A stretch of 64,000 nucleotides of DNA, taken from the NCBI GenBank assembly GCA_900323505.1, contig OOIN01000001.1, positions 2,542,001 to 2,606,000 on the forward strand, given 5' to 3'. Below, piece after piece: positions 41,948-53,061 of this stretch (the stretch's first letter is position 1; each line of letters begins with the position of its first letter). Source of the stretch: Ustilago trichophora. Its lineage: Eukaryota; Basidiomycota; Ustilaginomycetes; Ustilaginales; Ustilaginaceae. The notes under the pieces were generated by a model. The model ran no database searches and had not been told where the DNA came from. It saw nothing but the letters and a program-made list of their open reading frames with translations. The translations under genes were made by a program, and so were the position numbers.

Positions 41948-42438
41948 CTTTGATCGAGGATATGTATCCAGTGTATGCTGAGAATGAGTGAAGGTAGACT
42001 TGATGGGTAAGAAGAGGCTGGCTCTAAATACTGTTGAGCTTGAAAAGAATTGGGGACCAGGCTAGCCCCTGACCCACTCCATGATGCGTGACGAGACAGA
42101 ACTTTGTCACATGGAGAGACCGATTTAGGGGCTGTTTGGCGATACCCCAATCTCGAGTGCCTCGGGAGAAAGCGAGATGAAGCTGAACGCCAGCTCAGTT
42201 GGAAGTCACCAGCGAGTCGGCCTTCATTTGCGTTGCGCGTAAGAGCGGCAACTGGTGGGTAAGGTCAGCTATAGTGGGTCTTACTAAGACAGCAGGCATG
42301 GGGATGGATTTGCCGCAGAAAGGAGTACCTAAGACATATAAATGCAAACCCTACCTCCTGCACTCCACGCTTCTTACCGTCCATTCTACTCACACATTCA
42401 CTCTGTCTCTACTCAAAAACGTCTGACTTTACATCAAG
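41948..42438. promoter_or_regulatory. divergent promoter of two effector candidates
   Basis: A 491-base spacer between head-to-head paralogs. A minus-strand TATTTA lies at 42025-42030, about 80 bases before the left ATG, and CATATAAA at 42335-42342 lies about 97 bases before the right ATG. There is no other coding sequence. Shared activators between the two TATA boxes are likely but not identifiable by eye. Confidence 0.6.
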
Positions 42439-43120
42439 ATGCAGTTCAAGAACTCTCTCTTTTTCACCCTTGTCGTGGTGCTGCTGGCTACCGTGATCCC
42501 TGCCTCCGTGGCACGTATCGAGGTCTCCATCCGAGGTGGTAAAGATGCTGAGCCTCCCAAGCCTCCTCTTGCTCTTTATGCTTGCGGTAAGCTGTTTCTC
42601 TTCCACTTCCTTCCCTATGGTTTCGCGAACTTGGCACTACGTACTCACACATACACTGTCGCTTCTTCTGCAGTCTCCAAGTCTAAACACTGCAGGAAGC
42701 CTTCGAACTTTACCAAGAAAGGCGTCGCTCCACGCCTGGTCCTCAACGTATGCCACCAAGACGGAATCTTCAAATCCTGGTACAACCGTCTTTCTCATGG
42801 TCCAGGTCGCGGAAAGTACATCAACACTTTCTATGTCAGCTGTCCCAAACACGACCGCTTTTGCTACAATGCTAGCCAGAAGTGGACTCCTGAAAGGATG
42901 AGCCATGTAAGTCACCGGAAACTGTCCTAGAAGACAGCAGCAGAAAACAAGAAAGAGTCTATCGTGCTGATGCGTAACTTGCTTGCTTTGCTGACATGTA
43001 TTGTGGATGATACAGATTCTTAACAGCGACTTTGAGAACAACACCAACTGCGAGGCTAATGTCGAATGCTACGAACTCGATGACGTTGACCAGAAGTGCC
43101 TTCCCAAGGAAGAGAATTAA
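42439..43120 (+). CDS. secreted Cys-rich effector candidate, single module (161 aa)
   Basis: Exons 42439-42586, 42674-42906 and 43016-43120; junctions GCG|GTAAGC...CTGCAG|TC and CAT|GTAAGT...TACAG|AT, phases 1 and 0. Residues 1-25 form a clear signal peptide (FFTLVVVLLATVIPASVA). A Lys/Pro linker ends in YAC. The module has all eight cysteines: C1 in YAC, C2 in KHC, C3 in NVC, C4 in YVSC, C5 in RFC, C6 in TNC, C7 in VEC and C8 in QKC. Conserved non-Cys positions are SWYNRL, INTFYV and the acidic DDVDQKC end. The TATA box is at 42335. No known domain; apoplastic effector inferred. Confidence 0.9.
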
Positions 43121-44060
43121 GTAACTGTCTATCGAAAACGTCGCTACCGATGTCTCCGTCCGAGCAGCTTCGACGTCCGATACCCTTCACCTGCATCGAT
43201 TCCGAACCAGATCTTTGTGATTTACGCAATCACCCCACTTTGTCATCCTCTGCACTTTCCCTTGAGTTTATTCACTCTCTTTCTTTTCACTGATACAATC
43301 GCTTGCGTACCAATGCATCACTTCTCTCCGTCGATGTGTGGCTTTAGAAGTCTGGTTTCTGCAAGACAGCATCGTAGCCTGGATGGTGAGACTTGTACAT
43401 ACATAGCAACTTGCTGCTGTGTTGCTGTCAAGTGAGCCGCGGCACTACATCCACTGACAAAGCACATCGTTGAGCGCGTTCCTGCATTGCGGTCTCACTG
43501 TTTCAAAGCATCAATGTAACGAACATCGGTGGGAAGAGGTCCCCTAAAACCTCCCTCGTTGTTTCTTGTTTCTCACAGCACCGTATGAACTAGGTGCAGC
43601 GTGAGATGTGCTCTCAGGCTACATGCACAGAAGCCGTCAACATGGCGGCAAGTGAGACAACCAAGATGGCCGTTGTAACTCCTCGATCTCGCTCCACACT
43701 CTTGAGCAAATGAGATACAGCAGCATTCTCGCTCTTCGGCCTCGAGAGTCGAGATGAGGGATGGCTTGACCCGTCTCACAGCCGGTAGCAAGCCTCGATA
43801 CTTGAGTCATGACACCGTACAGAAGTCAGGGGGAAGAGATGAAATTGCAGCCGCCGCAGGGAATAGGGTCGGTCGGTACTATTCGGATTGGTCAATCGAT
43901 GAAGATCACTTAGCGAACGCTAGACAAGTACATTTTCATCTGGCTCACAGTGTGAGCCGAAGGATAAGAAGGCACTTTCAAATGTTCATTCGTATAAAAT
44001 GTACTTGCTCTCATTCCACAACTCCAAGATTCGATCACGGAGCTGTACTCGTTTGTCAAC
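43121..44060. other. intergenic between effector candidates
   Basis: No gene seen on either strand. It ends in the promoter of the next paralog, with TATAAAA at 43993-43999. Confidence 0.6.
43993..43999 (+). promoter_or_regulatory. TATA box of the 44.1-kb effector candidate
   Basis: TATAAAA, 68 bases before the ATG at 44061. The other paralogs have TATA-like boxes about 80-102 bases before their starts. Confidence 0.6.
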
Positions 44061-44729
44061 ATGTTGATCTCCAAGCTGTCCTTCAACCTCATGGCTGTCC
44101 TAGCTGTCGGAAGTAGCATCCCCTATATCAGTGCTGAGAGCACCGTTACATCCGAAACGATTCCAAATGCGCCCAAGGTCAAACCTGAGCATCCCCTCTT
44201 TGCCTGCGGTGAGCCTTTTCTCTCATTCACTCCTCTTCTCGCCCCGTTCTTACTACATCTCGGCACCTGACCCCAATCTCGTACTTCTTGCATTTCCGGT
44301 GGAAACTTGGTCACACCTAGCCTCCAAGTCTCGGACCTGCCGCCAATCAAACAACTACGACGATCTCGCTTACGATGGCAACCTTCAGTTATTCGACTGC
44401 TCCGATGAAAAGCTTCCAATACAGATCTGGCGCCGTATCATAAACCGTTTCTTCAGAAACGCCTTCTACGTCTCCTGCCAGAAGGACGACAAGACTTGCG
44501 AGGCCTATGTGCGTGACAACAAGCTTGACAAGATCTCCGATGTAAGTCTTGCTGCTTTCAGTTTCATTCTCTTGCAAAGTGGGAGGAGGCGCTGACTGGT
44601 CCAATGCTGAGTCTATGTGGGTGGGGATAATAGGACATTGAAAAAGCGGTCAGAGACCAGAGCCGCTGCGATGTTGACTTTGAGTGCTACCCGATAAATC
44701 AGGTGAATAAGAAGTGTTTCCCAAAGTAG
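44061..44729 (+). CDS. secreted Cys-rich effector candidate, single module (154 aa)
   Basis: Exons 44061-44208, 44321-44541 and 44634-44729, with phases 1 and 0 as in the paralogs (GCG|GTGAGC...CCTAG|CC; GAT|GTAAGT...ATAG|GA). Signal peptide of about 25 residues (MLISKLSFNLMAVLAVGSS), then a linker ending PLFAC. All eight cysteines are present: FAC, RTC, FDC, YVSC, KTC, SRC, FEC, KKC. The conserved tryptophan near the exon-2 middle is shifted (IWRRIINRF), and the core FYVSCQKDDKTC is the best-matching stretch to module 1 of the next gene. Exon 1 has the same length in nucleotides (148) as in the 42.4-kb gene. Role as above, inferred. Confidence 0.9.
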
Positions 44730-45522
44730 GCTTGGTACGAGTCTTGTTCGCCGACTCTTTTCCTTTGCTGTACTGTACCCTCAATCATTTCGTCGAGCTC
44801 AGTTCCGTATGCGATGTGGGTCCATCAGAAGTGTGATCCGATGTGGCTTGCCAAGAGCCAGCTACAACTGATGTGCAAGTGCTGCTTTGTTAAGGCCACC
44901 GCAGATCCCACACTGATCCGTGGGAGTCAGCCCAACTGTACCGCAGGGTGGGCTCCCAGTTCGGCCCTCTTTGCTCCTCATTCCCCTTAGATTCGTGATG
45001 CCAGCGATCAGCCTGTGTCGCATTCTCGCCATGATCGTTGTCTCACATATTGAGACGGTGGGGACATGGAACCGGGCAGACGCCAAAGTTTGCTAAGCCG
45101 GGTCCGGACGAGAGCTCGAGCGTCCGTCCCGCCTGAACGTGTACCACTGTGGGACTTTGCCGGACTATTGTATTGTAAGTATGGGCTGTACGACGCCGAG
45201 GGTGGTATCGAGTGGGTTCTGCATCAAGATTTTCATCAAAATGGCGGGTAATGGCAACGAGTCCCACAGCCACACACTGATACCGGGCTATCAGTGTATC
45301 CTTGCCACACCGATCAACTCCGTCGTCCCCACCGCTTCCACAGCACGTCTTCGCATAGTCGGGTTAGAGGAATTTCTTGCTGTAGCATTCAGTAAGTGCA
45401 GTAGCGAGATGCAAAAGGGATATAAACCCTGGTTTCTTCGAAGAATTGCGATTTGCTCCTTCTTCACCGATTCTCTCTTACCCTTCCTTACCTCTTTCCT
45501 TTTCGGCCATTGCGAACACACA
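44730..45522. other. intergenic between effector candidates
   Basis: No gene supported. A CTGTACTGTAC word lies near 44769-44779, and the promoter of the three-module gene is at the right end (TATAAA at 45421-45426). Confidence 0.55.
45421..45426 (+). promoter_or_regulatory. TATA box of the three-module effector candidate
   Basis: GGGATATAAACCC, 102 bases before the ATG at 45523, similar in placement to the 42.4-kb paralog. Confidence 0.6.
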
Positions 45523-47297
45523 ATGCTGTCCGGAAAAGCTTCCCTCGTCTTCGTAGTTGCTCTGGCTATTGGCAGCATTCCGCTTGCTAGTGCTAGTAGA
45601 CCCGGTAATCGACACCACCTGAAACGTGCGACGGGCGGTGATGCTCTGCCTAAGAAGCCTGACGGTGCTTTGTTCTCCTGCGGTAAGTCTCAAGCTCCGC
45701 ACCTTACATGATTAGTTTTGCGCTGATGTTGTGAGCTTCTGCACGCTTAAATTTGGTATTCTCGAAATATAGCTGAGATCAAGAGCGCCTGCTCGGGAGT
45801 CACAGGCTTGCTAACGACAATTCAGTATGAGGGCAACATGGTACTATCCCCCTGCAACCAGGGTGAATGGTACCCGGAAGCGGATCTAAAGCGGAAGGAC
45901 CTCGACCTCACTACGTTCTACGTGTCCTGCCCTAAGGGTGACACAAAGTGTGATGGATATATCCGCGAGCACGTCAGCGATCTTTCGCAAATCGCCTCGG
46001 TATGTCTAGCCAACGATCTTGCCAGCGATGAGTTCACGGCGAAAGCTGACAACAGCCTTCCCTTTCCTGCGTCCAATAGGATATCTCCAAGGCAGTCACC
46101 GAACAAGCTAATTGCGACACCACATTCAAGTGCTGGGAGCTGAAAGATGTCGACGACAAGTGCTCCCCGACGGAAGCTGCGCGTCAAGAAAAGGCTGCAG
46201 CCAAGCCTGAGAAGCCCAAAGACCCCCTATTTGCTTGTCGTAAGTTTGTCTCCATGCCTCCTTTCATCAGTTGCCTACGTCAACTGACATTCATGTCAAA
46301 GCTGACTTGATCTCGAGACAGAGCAGGTCGCGAGCTCCGTTGAAAAGGACCCTGGCGTAACTACTTTGACCTACAAAAAGGACGTCAAGCTGACCATGTG
46401 CCACGAGGGCAAATGGTACGGTTTCAATGGGCCTGACGGATACGACGGGAACATCGACTACACGACTTACTATGGTAGCTGCCCTGACAATGATAGCGGT
46501 AGCGAAGAGGACAGCGAATGCAAGAAGTGGGTCATGACGTTCAAGGAGAACTTCGACCTCCTTGGTATTGTATGTACGGAAAACCGGTTTCGCAAGCGCT
46601 GGAGCCAGGAACGAAGCTGACAGCGTCCTTTTGTTTTGGAACAGGCAATTTCCAACAAGCTCGCTGAGAAGTTCGATAGCGAAACTCAGTTCCAGTGCTC
46701 CAAGTATGAACACGTCGACGACAAGTGCTTCTCCAAGAACACAAGGATCGCAGATTACTTGCCTGTTCAGGAGAAACAGCCAGAGATCAAGAAGCCTGAA
46801 GAACCCTTGTTCGCTTGCTGTAAGTCCCATCTCTTGACTTGGGGTTGAGCCCTTTATCTTAGCTGACCTTTGTCCTTGCTCGCGATGACCGTCGAACAGA
46901 TGAGTACGCTAGCACCTGCATCGAAGATCCCGGGATTGACAAGATGAGGTACCCGTCCAACGTCCAACTGTCGTTGTGCCACAATGGTGACTGGTCCCTG
47001 GGAGTCTTTGCAGGAGCACCTGGAATGGCAAACCCGAAGACATGGTGGGGCTCTTGTCCTTCGAAAGACGACAAGCTGTGTCACGAATTTGTTTCCAAGT
47101 ATGAGGATGTATTACAAAGCCTCGGGAAGGAGCTGTCAAAGGTGATCAAGAAAGAGTCCAACTGCGAGACCACCTTGCTCTGCTACAAGCCGAAAGAGGT
47201 CAACGACCAATGTTTCCTCACGGCGGATGCACGTAGCAAGATGGACCCACCTCCGCCTCCGGTCGGTGATGAGGCCAGGAAGCTCTCGGCTCGTTGA
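45523..47297 (+). CDS. secreted three-module Cys-rich protein (455 aa)
   Basis: Six exons: 45523-45682, 45773-45999, 46080-46239, 46322-46569, 46645-46819, 46900-47297. Intron phases run 1,0,1,0,1. Exon 1 gives a signal peptide (about 24 residues, ASLVFVVALAIGSIPLASA) and a likely Kex2 site (HHLKR, residues 31-35). Exons 2+3, 4+5 and 6 each encode one copy of the module seen in the single-module neighbours, joined by linkers ending PLFAC that are themselves copies of the end of exon 1. The unit is flanked by phase-1 introns, so it could be duplicated without frameshift. Module 3 has lost its inner intron. Modules 1 and 3 keep eight cysteines; module 2 lacks C2 and C6. It ends in a Pro-rich tail. 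Function unknown. Confidence 0.9.
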
Positions 47298-47688
47298 GGC
47301 TTTGTATGGCCAATGTCCTACTCGTCTTTCAGGTTCTTCCGCGCCGAAGACTCGCTCTTCCGGTCTCTCCAAATTCTTCTTTTTCTTCTTCATGTCCTCT
47401 TTCCAACTGGCTCTTAGTTGCTCGAACCTCTCGCCAACTCGTTCTTAGTTGTTCTTCCTCACTATCCCAAATGTTTCTTTCCCTCTAACCAACTCGTCCG
47501 CGTCCACCACTCGACATCTTCCCACTTTGCAGCTCGTTTTTCCCTGCAATTCAACTCATTTCCCCCCTCAATTTGGTGCATCTCTGGCTCGACTGTTCAA
47601 AAAAAAGAGACTTTGAATTGAATCTTGCATCGACAAACGTGAGTCACAATGAGCATCTCAGGCAGACGAAAGCGCTGTATTGCAATCG
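47298..47688. other. 3' flank of the three-module gene
   Basis: No gene. T-rich with diverged tandem units containing CCAACT...CTTAGTTG at about 47406-47455, then repeat copy 3 begins. Confidence 0.55.
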
Positions 47689-48052
47689 CATCGTAGCAAA
47701 AGGAGTAGGCCAGCTTTGGAGCCACCTACTGAGCCTTCATGGCTGGCTCCGGGGTGGCTCCATTGAGGAGACATCCACTGAAGTTAACCCATGCCGCTGC
47801 CATCGCTGTTTGCACTGCTTTGACTGCATGCCCTCTCTTCCAAGCACACAGATGCAACCATATAGAAACCATTTTAAATGACGTGCAATGCCGAGTGTGC
47901 ATGAGCAGCTGGCTGTTGAGCCACCTCACGAAGCCATCCTTCGAGGAGCTATCCAGTCGGAGGTGGCTCTATGGGTGGCGCCTAGGTAGGAGCCGACCTG
48001 CCTGGCTCTGCAAGTGGCTCCGAGGCCGGCTAACTCCTTTTGTTACGATATG
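47689..48052. mobile_element. GGTGGCTC-rich element, copy 3 (about 364 bp)
   Basis: Left end CATCGTAGCAAAAGGAG and right end complement CATATCGTAACAAAAGGAG are imperfect inverted repeats of about 30 bp including GCC-rich sequence. AATCG stands directly on both sides (47684-47688 and 48053-48057), a possible 5-bp target duplication. Internal GGTGGCTCC / GAGCCACC motifs as in copies 1 and 2; no coding capacity. It closes the effector cluster on its right, as copy 2 does near the left. Confidence 0.75.
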
Positions 48053-48058
48053 AATCGC

Positions 48059-48439
48059 TGTAGCCAGCAGATACTGCAAATGAGGCCTTTTTACTTTCAA
48101 ACAACAGCATTAGTATCCAAGTCGAGGCATGGTCCGACATTAGAGGGAATAATGGAGACGCTATGGTGATCAAACTCAAATCGGACGGCATCTGAAAAGC
48201 ACTTGAGGGTCGACTTCAAGTCATATAGCTCCGAAGCTACGCATTAAGTATCGATCTAATGTCAGCCAGCGCCAAAGAGAGACGCTTCTAGGATCGAGGC
48301 AGAAAAGAATGAACCTTTGAATCATTGACAAAACAACGACATTCAGTTAGTGTCACCACAAGATGCAATCAACAACCATCTTCTCCCGTCCTGCCTGAAT
48401 CGTCATCGAGAATTATCTCCTGCCCTTGTCGTCTCCCCC
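48059..48439. other. intergenic, no feature seen
   Basis: 381 bases with no gene, repeat or RNA signature that I can support; the right end is the 3' flank of the secreted protein gene on the minus strand. Confidence 0.55.
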
Positions 48440-49172
48440 TTAGACGATGAGACTTGGATCACCCAAGGGAACCAAATCGACATCCCTGGTGCCCACCTTT
48501 GGTTTCTTCTTTTCCACGGTTGACTCCCCACCTCCAGCCATTACCGATGCAGATCTGATGCTTCTCCCTGCTCCTACTCCTCCTTCTGAGGCTAGAGCCC
48601 ACCGTGCCACTGCCCTCCTCTTAGGTGCCGGAGCAGCAGCAGCCACCGCAGCCGCGGTAGGTGGTTTGGCACATCCTTGGCCAGCGGCGGGAGCCTCCCA
48701 ACAGTCGCTCTTGAAACCCTTCTGACAGGTCAGTAAAGGATTGAGGTATTGGTACAACCAGTAGGTGTCGAGTTTGGTACCAGCGTCCCAGAATTGAGAT
48801 TGGAATCCAGATTCCTTGGTGATCGAGACAGAGGCGTAGGTTGTGCCAGCAGGTGCAGGATGGTTCTTGTCAGCGCAGGTGGAGAAGGTGATTCCACGGG
48901 CTAAGTTGGAGATCGTTTTCAGGTCTCTAAGACAGGCTGGGACGGCTTTAGAGTTGCAAAAGAGGAAGGATGCAAAGGCGCTGATTAGTGATGGGATCGA
49001 AGCAGGAATAGCTAGAGAAAGAGAAGGGTAGCGAACACGTACTGCAGACAGCAACAGGTGAACCAGCATCTGCTGCGCTTGGAATGGCAGCACCGATGAC
49101 AGATCCGCAACTAAACAGGGTCAACGTCAAGGCCAATGTTGCAGAGAAGATGGTGTTGCGCTTCATCATCAT
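48440..49172 (-). CDS. secreted hypothetical protein, 211 aa, two exons
   Basis: Exon 1 is 49172-49043 and exon 2 is 48945-48440, with donor GTACGT, acceptor CTAAAG and phase 1. The first residues (MMMKRNTIFSATLALTLTLF) are a signal peptide, likely cleaved near residue 28. The mature part has six cysteines in two groups: AVC, PAC, STC early, and LTC, SDC, QGC after a stretch with WDAGTKLDTYWLYQYLNPLL. The C-terminal third is Ala-rich then basic (KRRAVAR, VEKKKPK). I do not recognise a family, and it does not align with the eight-Cys module. A host-interaction role is possible only by neighbourhood. The acceptor is not a strong one, so the splice site may differ. Confidence 0.7.
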
Positions 49173-49710
49173 CGTTGATTCTTCGTTTGATCGGATGGAT
49201 CTTCCAGAGATACTTGAGGTTTCGAACGCGAATGCAATGATGGCTGTGAGAAGGCACAAGAGAAAAAGAGGAGTAGGCAAAAGAATCACCCCTCGACCTC
49301 CCCCCAAACCCGGGCTGTCTTATAAGCGTTGTCAAGGCTCCACCAGAGCCCTCGTTTCATCCAGCGGCCAGAAAGCTGTTGTGTGGGTAATGTCACAAGA
49401 TCTCTCACCAAACAAAGATGAAACCTGACATGCAACGCCCCACTGCTATGACATTGTGCAGGAGCCGTGTGAACATTTGGATTGTATGTGTGGGGCCGTT
49501 TCATCTTGGCTTCGTTTCGCTTTGGCAGGCGGTTGAACGAGCATGGAGAGTTGCAAGTTGATGAAGTCTACTTGACGTGAAGAGTGGGGATGAGTGCGTA
49601 AAGCGTTGAAGGGGAGTGTGACGTGCTTGTAGCACAGCTGCAGGAACATTGCATACTGCGACTTTGCAAGGGCTGGTTGCAAGGCACACAAAGTACAAGC
49701 TACAGTAAGT

Positions 49711-49743
<33 letters not shown>

Positions 49744-50195
49744 CAAAACAAAACAGAACACTTTGTGGGTGGTTGGAGCGGGCGGGGCACAGTCAGTTGG
49801 TGACTACTTGGTGACGGTTGGCGATACGAGGTGCATACCAGGCTGTGACTTCAAAGGTTGGCTTTCATAGAATCCCACCGCCCACGAGAATGACAGTCTA
49901 GGTGTCATGCGGGAAATGATCACACAGATACACACATGCGTCTGCGCGCGAGGACGTGCTCAAGACAGTATAATGGGAAGGTATGTGGGATAAAGATAAG
50001 TACAGGTTTACTGAACGTGCTGAAGCCGGCTTGCAACGCCGAGAAGGGCGCAATGAAGGCTTGTACGCCGGATTGGTGACACATCAATGAGGGAGAGAAG
50101 AGGGAGGCAAAGACTCTCACGCTCTGTGGGGCAGAGCGCCGAATCCTATCCTCTGAACCCGAAATGCGCTGTTGCAAAGATAAGCTTTGGTCGAA
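49173..50195. other. intergenic, poly(A) run
   Basis: No gene seen. It includes a run of 29 A at 49715-49743 followed by ACAAAACA words. The rest is the promoter side of the secreted protein gene and the 3' flank of the 50.2-51.3 kb gene. Confidence 0.6.
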
Positions 50196-51287
50196 TCAAC
50201 GACGACCTCGACTCTCCTCGGTTCCGCCCTCCTGCGCATCGTCGACCTTGGGCAATCCAATAATCCCCGGTGCGGGGCTAGCTGTTCTGGAGCCGTCCCT
50301 TGATGCAGCCCTGGACCGGGACCTGGAAGCGGAAGCTGAACGCTGGGCGGGAATGATGCCGTTGGGGTAGGCGCTCTTGTTGTGAACAGCGTCGTTGTAT
50401 TCCCTCCTGCGCTCTGTCTCGAGCTGCTGCGAGAACTCCTTTTGTTTCTTGCTGGTCTGGCCGGCCTGGAGGAAGAGACTGTCCCAAGTGGAGGGGCGGA
50501 CTTTGGCTTGGAGCTCGTCTAGCTTCTCATCGGTGGTGAAAGTGAGGTAATGCTCACGGTGGGTATCAATGGCAGCGAAGAGGGCTGCTACGAGGTATGG
50601 AACGGAAAGGGAGGAAGGGAGGGCGGTGATGGACGAGTCAAAATGGGCCACAGTGGCATGGACGCCCCTGATGAGTTCGACCAAGGTTGATTTTTGGCCA
50701 TCGGCGTTGCGGTGAAGAGTGATGTTGAGACTTTTGAGCGATCCTTTGATGTAGACATCGTCCGAGTTGGGTGTACCGGAGGGCGATGCTGATGTTGAGG
50801 CTCCTGGGGTAGAGTCGGGGGTGGGCCTTTCGAGATGGTACTTGCTCTTGAAGAGGCCCTTGGTTGGGATCTTGGTGCACTTGCCAAAGCTTCCATCCTC
50901 CTCGAGCTCGATGATCTCGTAGGTGGAAGAGGCGAGGTGCTTCCTTACAGCGAAGGGGACCGAGTTTTCCGCAGAGACGACGAGCTTGATGGGGGAGGCA
51001 AAGACCTCGGCTGCGTTGCCGACGAGGTTGTGGTAAAGCGAGGTGTCAAATTGAGACTCGCGAGAGTAGTTGAGCTGGACAAGCTCAAAGACGACTCGGG
51101 CATCTGCATTATCGTCTACAAAGAGGATGGAGTCTCGCTTGCGGTCGAGGTTCTTGATGGTCAAGGAGCATGGAAGCTTGTGAGGAAAGGGTGTTGTGGT
51201 GCTGGCGGCATTGTACGAGGGGATGGTCTCTAGGGTGGTGGTGCTGTGGGCGTAGCCAGGGAGCGCTGTTTCGGTTTCGGCGGCCAT
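50196..51287 (-). CDS. unrecognised protein with Ser/Arg tail, 363 aa
   Basis: The N-terminal half looks folded: LPCSLTIKNLDRKRDSILFV, DARVVFELVQLNY and later TYEIIELEEDG suggest a beta-rich domain. A Pro/Ser linker of about 25 residues follows, then a second folded part (YIKGSLKSLNITLHRNADG, then helices) and a C-terminal coiled/charged segment ending in an Arg/Ser-rich tail (SASASRSRSRAASR). I recognise no signal peptide, membrane segment or catalytic motif. The beta-rich region recalls small basidiomycete DUF families, but I cannot name one. The ATG at 51287 has a good context and is followed by codons with the usual bias, so the gene is real. Confidence 0.8.
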   Translation of the reverse strand: MAAETETALPGYAHSTTTLETIPSYNAASTTTPFPHKLPCSLTIKNLDRKRDSILFVDDNADARVVFELVQLNYSRESQFDTSLYHNLVGNAAEVFASPIKLVVSAENSVPFAVRKHLASSTYEIIELEEDGSFGKCTKIPTKGLFKSKYHLERPTPDSTPGASTSASPSGTPNSDDVYIKGSLKSLNITLHRNADGQKSTLVELIRGVHATVAHFDSSITALPSSLSVPYLVAALFAAIDTHREHYLTFTTDEKLDELQAKVRPSTWDSLFLQAGQTSKKQKEFSQQLETERRREYNDAVHNKSAYPNGIIPAQRSASASRSRSRAASRDGSRTASPAPGIIGLPKVDDAQEGGTEESRGRR

Positions 51288-52266
<979 letters not shown>

Positions 52267-53061
52267 CAGTCGCGTCCAATACTGCCCCGTATCTGACCAA
52301 ATTTGAGTTGCAAATTCTGAAAATTTCCAACAGCACAGCACACAATTAGCTCTGAAACACCACATCACACAAGAATGATCACCACCTTAATGTCAATATT
52401 TTACTAGCTCATATCTAAAACCTGGATGTGATAGATGCTATCCATAGCTACAACTTACTCACCAACAGAAAAAATAGTTTGGTCTTAGTTATTGTGCTGT
52501 AGCAGAATTGGCTCTCTTTTTTTGGAAATCTGAGTCCAAAATTTGCGCATTTGTGCACTTTATCAGTCTCTGGAATTTTCAATTCGAAAATTTGAAGATA
52601 CCCTTCCTTATACTGCCTTTTTCTCCTCAATGTCAGCAGACACTTGCCTATATGTTGGTGAGAAAGTTGTAGCTATACATACCAGCTACGCACACCATGA
52701 TTGGTGCAAGTGAGCAGCAACATTGATCATAGTGTGATTTCCATTCTTGTGAAGGGGGGTGTTTTTTCGCAATACTGCGCTGTACAGTTGAATTTCACAA
52801 AATTTTTGACCCCAATTTAAGGCTATCTTGATGCTGTTCCCGTTCAATAACCAAGACTGAACTATTTTTTTTGTTGGTGAGGAAGTTGTAGCTATGGATA
52901 GCATCTATCACATCCAGGTTTTAGATATGAGCTAGGAAAATATCGACATTATGGTGGTGATCATTCTTGTGAGGAGGCTTAGATTTGTAAAAATGACTGG
53001 TGTGGAGCCTCATTGATATTCAGCTCAGAACAAAATTATGGGACAGTTTTGGACGCGACTG
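52267..53061. mobile_element. non-autonomous fold-back element with Tc1/mariner-type ends (795 bp)
   Basis: The left end CAGTCGCGTCCAATACTG and the complement of the right end, CAGTCGCGTCCAAAACTG, are nearly identical and flanked by TA on both sides, the hallmark of Tc1/mariner insertion. Inside, about 130 bases at 52369-52506 reappear in inverted orientation at 52843-52972 with few differences, and a third partial copy lies near 52657-52760. The region is clearly AT-richer than its surroundings and has no transposase, so it depends on an enzyme in trans. Confidence 0.8.
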
